NCBI GenBank assembly: GCA_013822245.1
Contig: PNKE01000078.1
Span: forward strand, 1-32,698
From: Candidatus Solibacter sp.
GTDB taxonomy: Bacteria > Acidobacteriota > Terriglobia > Bryobacterales > Bryobacteraceae
Reading direction: 5' to 3'
Length of the DNA stretch: 32,698 bases
Shown here: positions 22,467-29,734 of the stretch, in pieces
Layout of the letters: every line of letters begins with the position of its first letter
Numbering within the stretch: position 1 is the first letter of the stretch
Notes under the pieces: model-generated
What the model was told of the DNA's origin: nothing
The model's input: the letters and a program-made list of their open reading frames with translations, nothing else
Databases searched by the model: none
Position numbers and translations under genes: made by a program

Positions 22467-22502
22467 AATAACAATGTTATTCCGCCGTGCCCGGCATGTC
22501 AA
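22467..22502 (-). promoter_or_regulatory. mazEF promoter with overlapping operator palindrome
   Basis: On the minus strand: -35 TTGACA (22502-22497, perfect), 17-nt spacer, -10 TAACAT (22479-22474). The -10 sits inside a perfect inverted repeat AATAAC-NNN-GTTATT (22467-22481), the shape of a MazE/AbrB-type operator. Binding there would block RNA polymerase. Confidence 0.7.
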
Positions 22503-22559
22503 CACAAGGCGGACTCGATAAACCCAAGTCGCTGTATCTGTTGGAAGCTCACTCTCCGG

Positions 22560-22595
22560 GGCCGTGAGCGCAGCAAGCGGGTCCCGGCAGTCTCC
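22560..22595. repeat. Short dispersed repeat, copy B
   Basis: Starts GGCCGTGAGCGCAGCAAGCG and continues GGTCCCGGCAGTCTCC, matching copy A at 5933-5970 at most positions in the first 32 nt. It is intergenic between mazE and dut. Same orientation as copy A. Confidence 0.5.
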
Positions 22596-22623
22596 ACCAG
22601 CCGGCCCCATCCACGTCGGTCAC

Positions 22624-23055
22624 TCACCGCCCCGACGACCCAAACCCGCCCGCCCCCCGCTTCGTCTCGTTCAACTCCGCCTCGTCCCACTCAATCGCCT
22701 CATACCGCGCAATCACCATCTGCGCGATCCGGTCGCCCTTACGGATCTGATACGGCGCTTCGCCTGAATTCAGCAGAATCACCTTGATCTCGCCCCGGTA
22801 GCCGGGGTCGATCGTCGCCGGCGCGTTCGGCAGCGTGATCCCGTGCTTCAACGCCAACCCGCTCCGCGGCCGGATCTGGGCCTCATATCCGGGCGGCAAC
22901 TCAATCGACAGTCCGGTCCTCACCGGCACCGGACGCCGCGGTTCCAGCAGCGCACCTTCCAGCGCGGTCAGGTCCATGCCGGCATCTTCTTCGGGCCCGT
23001 GCGCGTATGCCGGCAGCACGGCTTCGGGCGTCAATCTCTGGATTCGAATCTTCAC
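22624..23055 (-). CDS. dut: Deoxyuridine 5'-triphosphate nucleotidohydrolase (dUTPase)
   Basis: Hydrolyses dUTP to dUMP and pyrophosphate, keeping uracil out of DNA and giving the substrate of thymidylate synthase. All five trimeric dUTPase motifs are present in order: DAGMDL (25-30), [27 protein letters not shown] (with the catalytic Asp), [11 protein letters not shown] and the C-terminal glycine-rich [10 protein letters not shown]. Length 143 aa from GTG 23055 is standard; the longer open frame to 23517 overlaps the thyX gene and is not coding. It is divergent from thyX with only 54 nt between the start codons, sharing a palindromic promoter core. Confidence 0.94.
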   Translation of the reverse strand: MKIRIQRLTPEAVLPAYAHGPEEDAGMDLTALEGALLEPRRPVPVRTGLSIELPPGYEAQIRPRSGLALKHGITLPNAPATIDPGYRGEIKVILLNSGEAPYQIRKGDRIAQMVIARYEAIEWDEAELNETKRGAGGFGSSGR

Positions 23056-23067
23056 GGCGGTGTGTTC

Positions 23068-23078
23068 GCTATGATAGC
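23068..23078. promoter_or_regulatory. Symmetric bidirectional -10 core between dut and thyX
   Basis: GCTAT-G-ATAGC is a perfect 11-nt palindrome. Read rightward it holds TATGAT (23070-23075), read leftward TATCAT (23076-23071), each 5 of 6 to TATAAT. No good -35 is seen on either side. One such core could serve dut leftward (leader about 9 nt) and thyX rightward (leader about 28 nt). Confidence 0.45.
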
Positions 23079-23109
23079 CTTTTGCCCAAACCGGCCGCAG
23101 GAAGCATCC

Positions 23110-24531
23110 GTGAGCAGAGTCATCACCATCGGACCCACCCCGCCTGAACAGCTCGCCTACGCCCTGGCCCGCTACAGCCGCTCGCCCGACTCCATCCGCG
23201 CCTCGCTCGACTGGGTCCGCGCCCACGACTCCTCCAAGTTCCTCGAAAGCTTCTACTTCCAGTACGGCCACGCCTCCATCGCCGACCTCGGCCACCTCGC
23301 CGTCTGTTTCGAAGGCATCTCCGAAGTCGCCGCCATCGAGATCGAGGACGAACAACTCTGGGACGGCCAGGCCCGCTCCTCCCGCTACCAGGACTTCTCG
23401 AAATCCGGCTTCGTCACCCCACCCGATTTCGACGCCCCCCAATCCGCCGCCTACACCGCCGCCGGCCACGCCCTGCTCGCCGCGTACAAAGAGATCCACG
23501 CCCGCGCCTCCGGCCACATCGCCGCCGCGCTCCCCCGGCCCGAATCGATGAAGCCCGACGCCTACCAGCGCAACATCGCCGCCCGCGCCTTCGATGTCGC
23601 CCGCTACCTGCTCTTCCTCGGCGTGCCCACCGGCGTCGGCCAGGTGACGTCGATTCGGACACTGGAACGCCAGATAAGGCGCTGGAAAGCGTCAGAATTT
23701 GCCGAAATCCGCAGCCTCGGCGACGAAGCCGCCTCGGCCTGCGCCGACCCGCCCGCCTGCGCCTGGGACGAACAAGGCTCCGACCTCCGCGTCGCCCCGA
23801 CCCTGGCCAAGTACGTCGACCCCGACCCCTACCCCGCCCAGGCCCGCGCCGACCTCAAGCTGTGGGCCGAACAGAACCTGCCAGCAGCCGCCGGCATCGC
23901 CGCCCCCAGCGTCGATCTCATTCAACCAAACGAACTCACCGCCGAGATCGCCGCCACCCTGCTCTACCCCGTTTCCGTAAGATCTTTCAGAGAATTATAC
24001 GGAATCGCCCTCGACTGGCCTGCCAGGCGCCGCGACGAAGTCATCGATCTCGCCCTGCGCTCCAAACCCCGCCGCGACGAACTCCTGCGCGAATTCCGCG
24101 GCGGCCAGTTCAACTACGACATGTTGATCGACATTGGGGCCTATCGCGACATGCACCGCCACCGCCGCTGCCACCAGTACCGCCAGGAGTTCGTTTGGTC
24201 GCACGGCTGGGACACCCCCCAGACCATCATCGACGCCGGCCTCGAACCCCTCTACACCGCCGCCATGGAATCGGCCCGCGCCGTCGCCGCCTCGCTGCCC
24301 CAACCCGGCGCGCAGTACCTCACCCCGTTCGGCGTCCGCGGCCGTTTCCTCTTCAAGATGGATTTCGCCGAAGCCGAATACATCTCCAAGCTCCGCAGCG
24401 GCGTCAAGGGCCACTTCTCCTACCGCAACATCGCCTGGCAGATGAAAGAGCGAATGATGGAACTCAATCCTTCACTCGGCCGCCTCATCGACGCCACCCC
24501 GCCCTGGATCGAAGACCCGCTGGTCCGTTAA
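23110..24531 (+). CDS. Two-domain ThyX-like (FAD-dependent thymidylate synthase family) protein
   Basis: 473-residue fusion of two ThyX-fold units. The ThyX signature is R-H-R-x2-S-x-N-E-x-S-x-R-Y. In the N-terminal unit (about 1-215) the RHR place reads DEQ (80-82) while S-x-R-Y is kept (Ser90, Arg92, Tyr93), after [11 protein letters not shown] (53-63), a ThyX helix motif. In the C-terminal unit (about 270-473) RHR is kept (350-352, [15 protein letters not shown]) while the S/N-E/S-R-Y part is changed. ThyX makes dTMP from dUMP with methylene-THF, FAD and NADPH. GTG 23110 is the start: AGGAAG lies 5 nt before it; an ATG at 23071 is in frame but inside the promoter. Divergent dut supports a dTMP role. 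Canonical activity is uncertain. Confidence 0.85.
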   Translation: MSRVITIGPTPPEQLAYALARYSRSPDSIRASLDWVRAHDSSKFLESFYFQYGHASIADLGHLAVCFEGISEVAAIEIEDEQLWDGQARSSRYQDFSKSGFVTPPDFDAPQSAAYTAAGHALLAAYKEIHARASGHIAAALPRPESMKPDAYQRNIAARAFDVARYLLFLGVPTGVGQVTSIRTLERQIRRWKASEFAEIRSLGDEAASACADPPACAWDEQGSDLRVAPTLAKYVDPDPYPAQARADLKLWAEQNLPAAAGIAAPSVDLIQPNELTAEIAATLLYPVSVRSFRELYGIALDWPARRRDEVIDLALRSKPRRDELLREFRGGQFNYDMLIDIGAYRDMHRHRRCHQYRQEFVWSHGWDTPQTIIDAGLEPLYTAAMESARAVAASLPQPGAQYLTPFGVRGRFLFKMDFAEAEYISKLRSGVKGHFSYRNIAWQMKERMMELNPSLGRLIDATPPWIEDPLVR

Positions 24532-24585
24532 CCCCTCTCGCCGAAGGGTCACCGTCAAACCGCATGGTAAACTGATCACTTCCCC

Positions 24586-25035
24586 ATGAAGATCGCCATC
24601 GGCTCCGACCACGCAGGTCTCGCGTTGAAGGAGCAGCTTCGGAACCGTCTCACTCAGGCCGGTCACGAAGTTGCCGACTTTGGCGCGAACTCGCCCGATT
24701 CCTCTGACTACCCCGATTATGCCGGCCCCGTCGCCCGGGAAGTCGCCTCCGGCAAAGCCGACCGCGGCATCCTGGTCTGCTACACCGGCGTCGGCATGTC
24801 CATCACCGCCAACAAAGTCCGCGGCATCCGCGCCGCACTGGCCGTAAGCGTGGAAGAGGTCCGCCTCACGCGCCTCCACAACGACGCCAACGTGCTCACC
24901 CTTGGCGCGCTCTATACTTCGTTCGAATCCGCCGCCGATATGGTGGACACATTCCTTTCAACGGAGTTTGAAGGCGGCCGCCATGCGCGCCGCGTCGGCA
25001 AAATCACTTCCATCGAGGAGGGCAACGCCCAATGA
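24586..25035 (+). CDS. rpiB: Ribose-5-phosphate isomerase B
   Basis: Interconverts ribose-5-phosphate and ribulose-5-phosphate in the pentose phosphate pathway. [17 protein letters not shown] (2-18), the [10 protein letters not shown] region (41-50) and [20 protein letters not shown] (61-80) with catalytic Cys65 are the RpiB/LacAB signature; most homologs have Gly or Ser where Tyr66 stands here. [10 protein letters not shown] is the substrate loop. Length 149 aa is normal. A TAAACT box lies 12 nt before ATG with no -35. The stop overlaps the start of glyA by 4 nt (ATGA, 25032-25035), so the two are translationally coupled. Confidence 0.95.
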   Translation: MKIAIGSDHAGLALKEQLRNRLTQAGHEVADFGANSPDSSDYPDYAGPVAREVASGKADRGILVCYTGVGMSITANKVRGIRAALAVSVEEVRLTRLHNDANVLTLGALYTSFESAADMVDTFLSTEFEGGRHARRVGKITSIEEGNAQ

Positions 25036-26312
25036 ACGATCAAACCCGCATGGCCCGCCCGTTGGCCGAAGTCGACCCCTGCATCTTTCAGGCCATCCAG
25101 AAGGAAGTCGACCGCCAGCACTCGCGCCTCGAACTCATCGCCAGCGAGAACTTCACCTCCGAGGCCATCCTCGAAGCCACCGGCAGCGTTTTCACCAATA
25201 AGTACGCCGAAGGCTACCCCGGCAAACGCTACTACGGCGGCTGCGAATTCACCGACATCGTCGAAAACCTCGCCCGCGACCGCGCCAAACAGCTCTTCGG
25301 CGCCGAACACGTCAACGTCCAGCCCCATTCCGGCTCCCAGGCCAACCAGGCCGCCTTCGCCGCCGTCCTCCAACCCGGCGACACCATCCTCGGCATGAAC
25401 CTCGCCCACGGCGGCCACCTCACCCACGGCCACCCGCTCAACTTCTCCGGCAAGACCTACAAGATCGTCCCCTACGGCGTCCGCCAGGACACCGAGATCA
25501 TCGATTACGATGAACTCGCCCGCCTCGCCGGAGAGAACAAGCCGAAGATGATCATCGCCGGCGCGTCGGCTTACTCCCGCATCATCGACTTCGCCCGCTT
25601 CCGCGAAATCGCCGATTCGGTGGGCGCTCTGATGCTGGTCGACATGGCCCATTTCTCCGGCCTCGTCGCCGCCGGCATCTACCCCAACCCCTGCAAGTGG
25701 GCCGACATCGTTACCACCACCACCCATAAGACCCTCCGCGGACCCCGCTCCGGCATGATCCTCTGCCGGGAACAGTACGCCAAGGATGTCGACAGGACCG
25801 TCTTCCCCGGCGCCCAGGGCGGGCCGCTCGTCCACGTCATGGCCGCCAAGGCCGTCTGCTTCCTTGAAGCGCTCACGCCCGAATTCGCCGAATACCAGAC
25901 GCGCGTCGTCGAAAATGCCCAAGCCATGTCGGCCGGCTTGACCGGGGCCGGCTTCCGCATCGTCTCCGGCGGCACCGATACCCACCTGGTCCTGGTCGAC
26001 GTCTTTTCCAAGGGCCTCCGCGGCCGTGACGCCGAACGCGCCCTCGACGAAGCCTGGATCACCGCCAACAAGAACGCCATCCCCTTTGACCAGAACCCGC
26101 CGCTCAACCCCAGCGGCATCCGTTTGGGCAGCCCGGCGGTCACCACCCGCGGCTTCGGCCCCGATGAGATGAGACAGGTTGCCGCCCTCATCGCCCGTGT
26201 TCTGTCGGCCCCCGCCGACGCAGCCAATCTCGCCGCCGTCCGCGACGATGTCGCCCAACTGACGACCCGCTTCCCTCTCTACGATTGGCGCATGGAGCCG
26301 GTGAAAGCCTGA
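25032..26312 (+). CDS. glyA: Serine hydroxymethyltransferase
   Basis: PLP enzyme that converts serine and THF to glycine and 5,10-methylene-THF, the one-carbon donor for thymidylate synthesis. LIASENF (35-41), [13 protein letters not shown] (95-107), [13 protein letters not shown] (203-215) and [12 protein letters not shown] (228-239) with PLP-binding Lys233 are diagnostic. Length 426 aa is normal and no residue of the active site appears lost. It overlaps rpiB by 4 nt. Placement within 1 kb of the ThyX-like and dut genes gives a plausible folate/dTMP neighbourhood, though glyA is on its own transcript with rpiB. Confidence 0.97.
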   Translation: MNDQTRMARPLAEVDPCIFQAIQKEVDRQHSRLELIASENFTSEAILEATGSVFTNKYAEGYPGKRYYGGCEFTDIVENLARDRAKQLFGAEHVNVQPHSGSQANQAAFAAVLQPGDTILGMNLAHGGHLTHGHPLNFSGKTYKIVPYGVRQDTEIIDYDELARLAGENKPKMIIAGASAYSRIIDFARFREIADSVGALMLVDMAHFSGLVAAGIYPNPCKWADIVTTTTHKTLRGPRSGMILCREQYAKDVDRTVFPGAQGGPLVHVMAAKAVCFLEALTPEFAEYQTRVVENAQAMSAGLTGAGFRIVSGGTDTHLVLVDVFSKGLRGRDAERALDEAWITANKNAIPFDQNPPLNPSGIRLGSPAVTTRGFGPDEMRQVAALIARVLSAPADAANLAAVRDDVAQLTTRFPLYDWRMEPVKA

Positions 26313-26334
26313 TCGGGATATAGGAAATGCCCCC

Positions 26335-27483
26335 ATGCCGCTGCGAATCCTGATCGACGCCCGCCACATCCAGGATTTCGGCTTCGGCACCTATATCCGC
26401 AACCTCGTCCGCGCCATCTCGGCCATCGGTTCGCCGCACAAGTACATCCTGGTGTGCGGCAAAAAGGACCAGCCCGAGTTCGACGGCCTGTCCGATCACT
26501 TCCAGGTCCTGCCCTACGAACGCAAGGACTCCGAACTCTTCGACCAGTTCGCCTTTCCCGCTTTCGCCCGCGGCGTCCGGGCCGACCTCATCCACATCCC
26601 GCTCAACGTCGTTCCGCTCTTCCTCCCCCGCCCCTACATCGTCACCGTCCACGACTTGAGCGCCTTCTTCTTCGATGCTCCCGAAACCTGGCGCCTCGAA
26701 CTCGTCCGCGCCCGCATGCGCCGCGGTCTCATGCGCGCCTCGCGCGTCATCGCCGTCTCTGAATCCACCCGCCAGGACGCCGAACAGATGCTCGGCATCC
26801 CCTCCAACCGCATCACCCGCATCTACGGCGCCGCCGACCCCCGCTATACCCGCCTCGACCCCGCCGCCGACACCGAACGCCGGCTCACCCTCGAACGCTA
26901 TCAGATCAAATACCCCTTCCTGCTCTATACCGGATCCGTCAAGCCCCAGAAAAACGTCGCCCGCCTCGTCGAGGCCTTCGCCCTTGTACGCGGCGACCTC
27001 GAACACCACCCCGTGTACAAGGACCTCCGCCTCATCATCATCGGCGACCAGATCTCCACTTCCCCCAGCCTGCGCCAGGCCGTCCTGCACAGCCGCGTCG
27101 AATCCCGCGTCCGGTTCCTCGGTTTCGTTCCGTTCGAAACGCTGCGGGTCTTCTACGCCTCCGCCGCCGCCTTCGTCTTTCCCTCTCTCTATGAAGGCTT
27201 CGGCCTGCCGCCTCTCGAAGCCATGGCCTCCGGCACCCCGGTGGTCAGCTCAAACGTCACCAGCCTGCCCGAAGTCGCCGGCGACGCCGCCTATTTCGTC
27301 AATCCAGATAATGTCTTCGAGATCGCCCGCGGCATCAAGGAGGTGCTTCTCGATGAAGACCTCCGCGAGAAACTCGTCAGCCGCGGTTTTCAGCAGTGCC
27401 GCCGTTTCAACTGGGAGGACACCGCCCGCCAGGTGCTGGCAACCTACGAATGCGCCGGCATGGGCAGGGATAAGCCCGTCTGA
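26335..27483 (+). CDS. Family 4 glycosyltransferase (group 1)
   Basis: Retaining GT-B glycosyltransferase, likely for exopolysaccharide, LPS or glycolipid. N-terminal [20 protein letters not shown] (5-24) is the acceptor-domain glycine-rich loop; the C-terminal donor domain shows [10 protein letters not shown] (about 199-208), [13 protein letters not shown] and the E-x7-E motif EGFGLPPLE (with FPSLYEGFG before it), as in GT4 enzymes. Length 382 aa is typical. No ribosome binding site other than a weak AGGAAA. Its last 40 nt overlap the convergent regulator gene 27444-28199. Sugar donor not determinable; GDP-mannose from manC is one possibility. Confidence 0.9.
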   Translation: MPLRILIDARHIQDFGFGTYIRNLVRAISAIGSPHKYILVCGKKDQPEFDGLSDHFQVLPYERKDSELFDQFAFPAFARGVRADLIHIPLNVVPLFLPRPYIVTVHDLSAFFFDAPETWRLELVRARMRRGLMRASRVIAVSESTRQDAEQMLGIPSNRITRIYGAADPRYTRLDPAADTERRLTLERYQIKYPFLLYTGSVKPQKNVARLVEAFALVRGDLEHHPVYKDLRLIIIGDQISTSPSLRQAVLHSRVESRVRFLGFVPFETLRVFYASAAAFVFPSLYEGFGLPPLEAMASGTPVVSSNVTSLPEVAGDAAYFVNPDNVFEIARGIKEVLLDEDLREKLVSRGFQQCRRFNWEDTARQVLATYECAGMGRDKPV

Positions 27484-28199
27484 CCGAACCACGACGCCGC
27501 CTTGGGGTCGGGCCCGCACCACGCCACACGCCCGCGGATCACCGCCAGCGCCGGTAAATCGCCCAACGGGATGCGGTCCGGTATCGCCGCCGGCTGCCAG
27601 CTCCGCTGGCCCAGTATCACCAATGCCCCACCCTCCCGCCGCACCTGCCTCACGTAGCCAGAGCCACCCCAACGCAACGCATACCAGCACAGCTCGTTCG
27701 CCGACAGCCGCGCCTTTTCGTTCAGATCAAGCAGTACATGCGTCGCCCCGCGAAAGCAGGACGCCATCTCCAGGTCGGCCTGGAATCCGGTCAACACCGG
27801 CCGCTCCACTCTCTCCACCGCGCCCGCCGGAATCCTCACCCACCTCTCGGCCGCCGTCAGGTCGGGGAAACGCTGGTACGGCGATATCTGTCCCGCCGCC
27901 GCCCTCACCACCCTATATGCCAGATCTTCCGCTACCCGGTCCTCCAGCACCGACGCCAGCTCCGACGATTCCGCCAGCTCCAGCAACGATACCCCCAGCA
28001 CCGCGCTGATCTGGTCCCCAATCTCCGGCGATAGCGTCCGCACCCCCTTCAGCACGTTGTGTATGTGCGGTTGAGACACCCCAATCATCCGCGCCAAACC
28101 CCTTTCGGTCAGCTCGCCGTTCGACATCAGGTCCCGAAGGTAGGCCACCATGCGCCGCTGCAGTGTCGCAAACGTCAGAGGCGTGCCCAGGAATGGCAT
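27444..28199 (-). CDS. XRE-family regulator with degenerate LexA/S24-fold C-terminal domain
   Basis: 251-residue repressor-like protein. Residues 29-62 form a Cro/CI helix-turn-helix (ELTERGLARMIGVSQPHIHN then VLKGVRTLSPE). The C-terminal part (about 135-228) follows the layout of the LexA/CI/S24 autoprotease fold: ADLEMASCFRGATHVLLD at the place of G-D-S-M-x-P, then GYVRQVRREGGALVILGQ and VIRGRVAW near the end. The catalytic Ser is replaced (Glu144 where Ser is expected) and the Lys position reads Arg, so self-cleavage is unlikely. The first ATG is at 28199; a palindrome lies 21 nt upstream. Its 3' end overlaps the converging glycosyltransferase gene by 40 nt. Confidence 0.75.
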   Translation of the reverse strand: MPFLGTPLTFATLQRRMVAYLRDLMSNGELTERGLARMIGVSQPHIHNVLKGVRTLSPEIGDQISAVLGVSLLELAESSELASVLEDRVAEDLAYRVVRAAAGQISPYQRFPDLTAAERWVRIPAGAVERVERPVLTGFQADLEMASCFRGATHVLLDLNEKARLSANELCWYALRWGGSGYVRQVRREGGALVILGQRSWQPAAIPDRIPLGDLPALAVIRGRVAWCGPDPKAASWFGQTGLSLPMPAHS

Positions 28200-28209
28200 A
28201 TATCAACCT

Positions 28210-28239
28210 GCTATAGAGGAGTACTAGTACTACTATCAT
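28210..28239 (-). promoter_or_regulatory. Promoter of the XRE gene with perfect 12-bp operator palindrome
   Basis: AGTACTAGTACT (28220-28231) is a perfect 12-bp palindrome. On the minus strand it lies between a -35-like ATGATA (28239-28234) and a -10-like TATAGC (28215-28210), 18 nt apart, where a repressor would shut off transcription. The transcript would begin about 4 nt before ATG 28199. The palindrome itself is clear; the promoter boxes are weak. The rest of the gap to 28461 holds an inverted repeat TGGATTG / CAATCCA (about 28272-28303) and no gene. Confidence 0.5.
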
Positions 28240-28461
28240 AAACATACCACCGGGGACATAAATGGACTTTAATTGGATTGTCCCTCCCATCTAAGCCAAT
28301 CCACATCAATGCGATACGCCCCTCGCCTACTTGTTTAGACGCGGTCCCTCGAAATTCCTCCGTCCAGCGCGTTGACGGATTCCGCCTTTGCGGGGATCGT
28401 TGATCCAGAATTGGTGCGCCGGGATATGTGAGGTAGCCCGGCCACCGGAAAAGGAAGTGAA

Positions 28462-29058
28462 ATGACAGAAATGGAGTGGACCCTTTCAGACACTATCGCC
28501 CTCGCCGCGGTCGACTGCTCGCGATGTGGCGGCTATGGCATCAGGGATCTTGAGCGCGGCGGGCCCCGCCCCTGCTCATGCGTCTTCCGCGCGATCTTCC
28601 GCATCTGCTACGCCAAGTTCCAGCAGTGCGTCAACCGCGGTAAATGGCTCACCTCGGTTACGCTCGAAGCCTCGCCCAAGGGTGGACGGCGCATCACTTG
28701 GGGAAGGAAAAACGAGGAATTCATCGCCGATTTCCTCAGTGTCACCAGGCGCACCCTCGATCCGTTCGAGTACCGTCTTTTTACCTATCACTATCTGCTC
28801 GGCGCGGGATGCTCGCTCTGCACCCGCCGCCTCGGCGTTGACCGGGGCGCCTTCTTCCACGCCGTCTACCGGATCCAGGAAAAACTGGGCCGCACCTACC
28901 GCGAACTCCGCCCTTACTCACTATTCCCCATCGATGAGTACTTCCACGGCCGGACTGAAAACACCACGCCGGTCACCGTCGACCCCGGAGACTGCGTCCC
29001 CATTCGCGGCAACTCCTTGAACCAGAGGATCAAAGTGCCCATCAAGCGGGCCGCCTGA
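28462..29058 (+). CDS. Zinc-ribbon/HTH-like protein of unknown function
   Basis: 198 residues, cysteine-rich. C-x2-C-x15-C-x-C (Cys19, Cys22, Cys38, Cys40) within DCSRCGGYGIRDLERGG and PRPCSC is a DnaJ-like zinc-ribbon pattern; Cys117 and Cys120 form another C-x2-C. The region 100-152 (DPFEYRLFTYHYLLGAGCSL through RIQEKLGRTYRELRPYSLFP) looks helical and resembles a sigma-region-4 or phage Q/ArpU-type helix-turn-helix: a long helix, a conserved Leu-Gly-Val-Asp turn and a basic helix. GGAAG four nt before ATG 28462 is a good ribosome binding site. It is divergent from the XRE gene, 262 nt away. I do not recognise the family; a DNA-binding regulator is the best guess. Confidence 0.6.
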   Translation: MTEMEWTLSDTIALAAVDCSRCGGYGIRDLERGGPRPCSCVFRAIFRICYAKFQQCVNRGKWLTSVTLEASPKGGRRITWGRKNEEFIADFLSVTRRTLDPFEYRLFTYHYLLGAGCSLCTRRLGVDRGAFFHAVYRIQEKLGRTYRELRPYSLFPIDEYFHGRTENTTPVTVDPGDCVPIRGNSLNQRIKVPIKRAA

Positions 29059-29106
29059 CCCTGCCCCGCGTGATATCATGGCGGATCTTCAACCAAAGGA
29101 TCCGCC

Positions 29107-29730
29107 ATGCGTATTCCCGTCCTCCTCTTCTGCCTTCTGCTCGCTCCCGCCGTCCTCTTTGCCCAATGGGCCAACATCACCCCAAACCAAGCCCTCGATG
29201 GCTGGGAAAGCGTCGGCGACGGCATCTGGCGCGTCACCTCCGACGCCATCCTGACCGGTGAGCGCGACCGCCGCACCGCCAAACATCAGGCCTGGCTCTA
29301 CACCCGCAAGGACTACCGCCAGTACGACTTCCGCTTCGACTACTGGCTCCGCTACCGCGGCAACTCCGGCATCTCCATCCGCGATACCTCCCGCGCCGCC
29401 CACGCCTGCGGCGATGCCCACGACCCCAAACGCACACCCTCCCACATCGGCTACGAAGTCCAGATCCTCGGCGTCGAATCCAGGAAAAATCCCACCGGCA
29501 GCCTGTACCTCTTCCAGGACGCCAAAACCGGCCACGAACGCTTCGGCGACTGGAACCGAATGGAGATCCAGGTCCGCGACAACCTCATCACCGTCCTGCT
29601 CAATGGCGTCAAAGTCATGGAACACCCCGGCGACCCCAACCGCCCCAAGTCCGGCCCCATCGGCCTCCAGCTTCACGACCCCGAAACAGTGGTCATGTTC
29701 CGCAACCTCGCCATCCGCGAAGTGCGCTGA
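29107..29730 (+). CDS. Secreted DUF1080 (3-keto-disaccharide hydrolase-type) protein
   Basis: 207 residues, with a signal peptide MRIPVLLFCLLLAPAVLFAQ cleaved near residue 20. The mature part begins with NITPNQALDGWESVGDGIWR, the usual DUF1080 opening (L-x-G-W), and continues with YDFRFDYWLRYRGNSGISIR (75-94), GYEVQILG (115-122), DWNRMEIQVRDN and GLQLHDPETVVMFRNLAIRE. This is a concanavalin-like beta sandwich; some members hydrolyse 3-keto-glycosides, others have no known activity. A ribosome binding site AAAGGA lies 6 nt before ATG 29107. It converges with the membrane/spermidine-synthase gene (4-nt gap). Confidence 0.85.
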   Translation: MRIPVLLFCLLLAPAVLFAQWANITPNQALDGWESVGDGIWRVTSDAILTGERDRRTAKHQAWLYTRKDYRQYDFRFDYWLRYRGNSGISIRDTSRAAHACGDAHDPKRTPSHIGYEVQILGVESRKNPTGSLYLFQDAKTGHERFGDWNRMEIQVRDNLITVLLNGVKVMEHPGDPNRPKSGPIGLQLHDPETVVMFRNLAIREVR

Positions 29731-29734
29731 CCGT

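Noticed and set aside
23056-23517. N-terminal extension of the dUTPase frame
   Set aside because: Overlaps the ThyX gene antisense, Gly/Val-rich, and dUTPases begin at the K-I-R-I segment.
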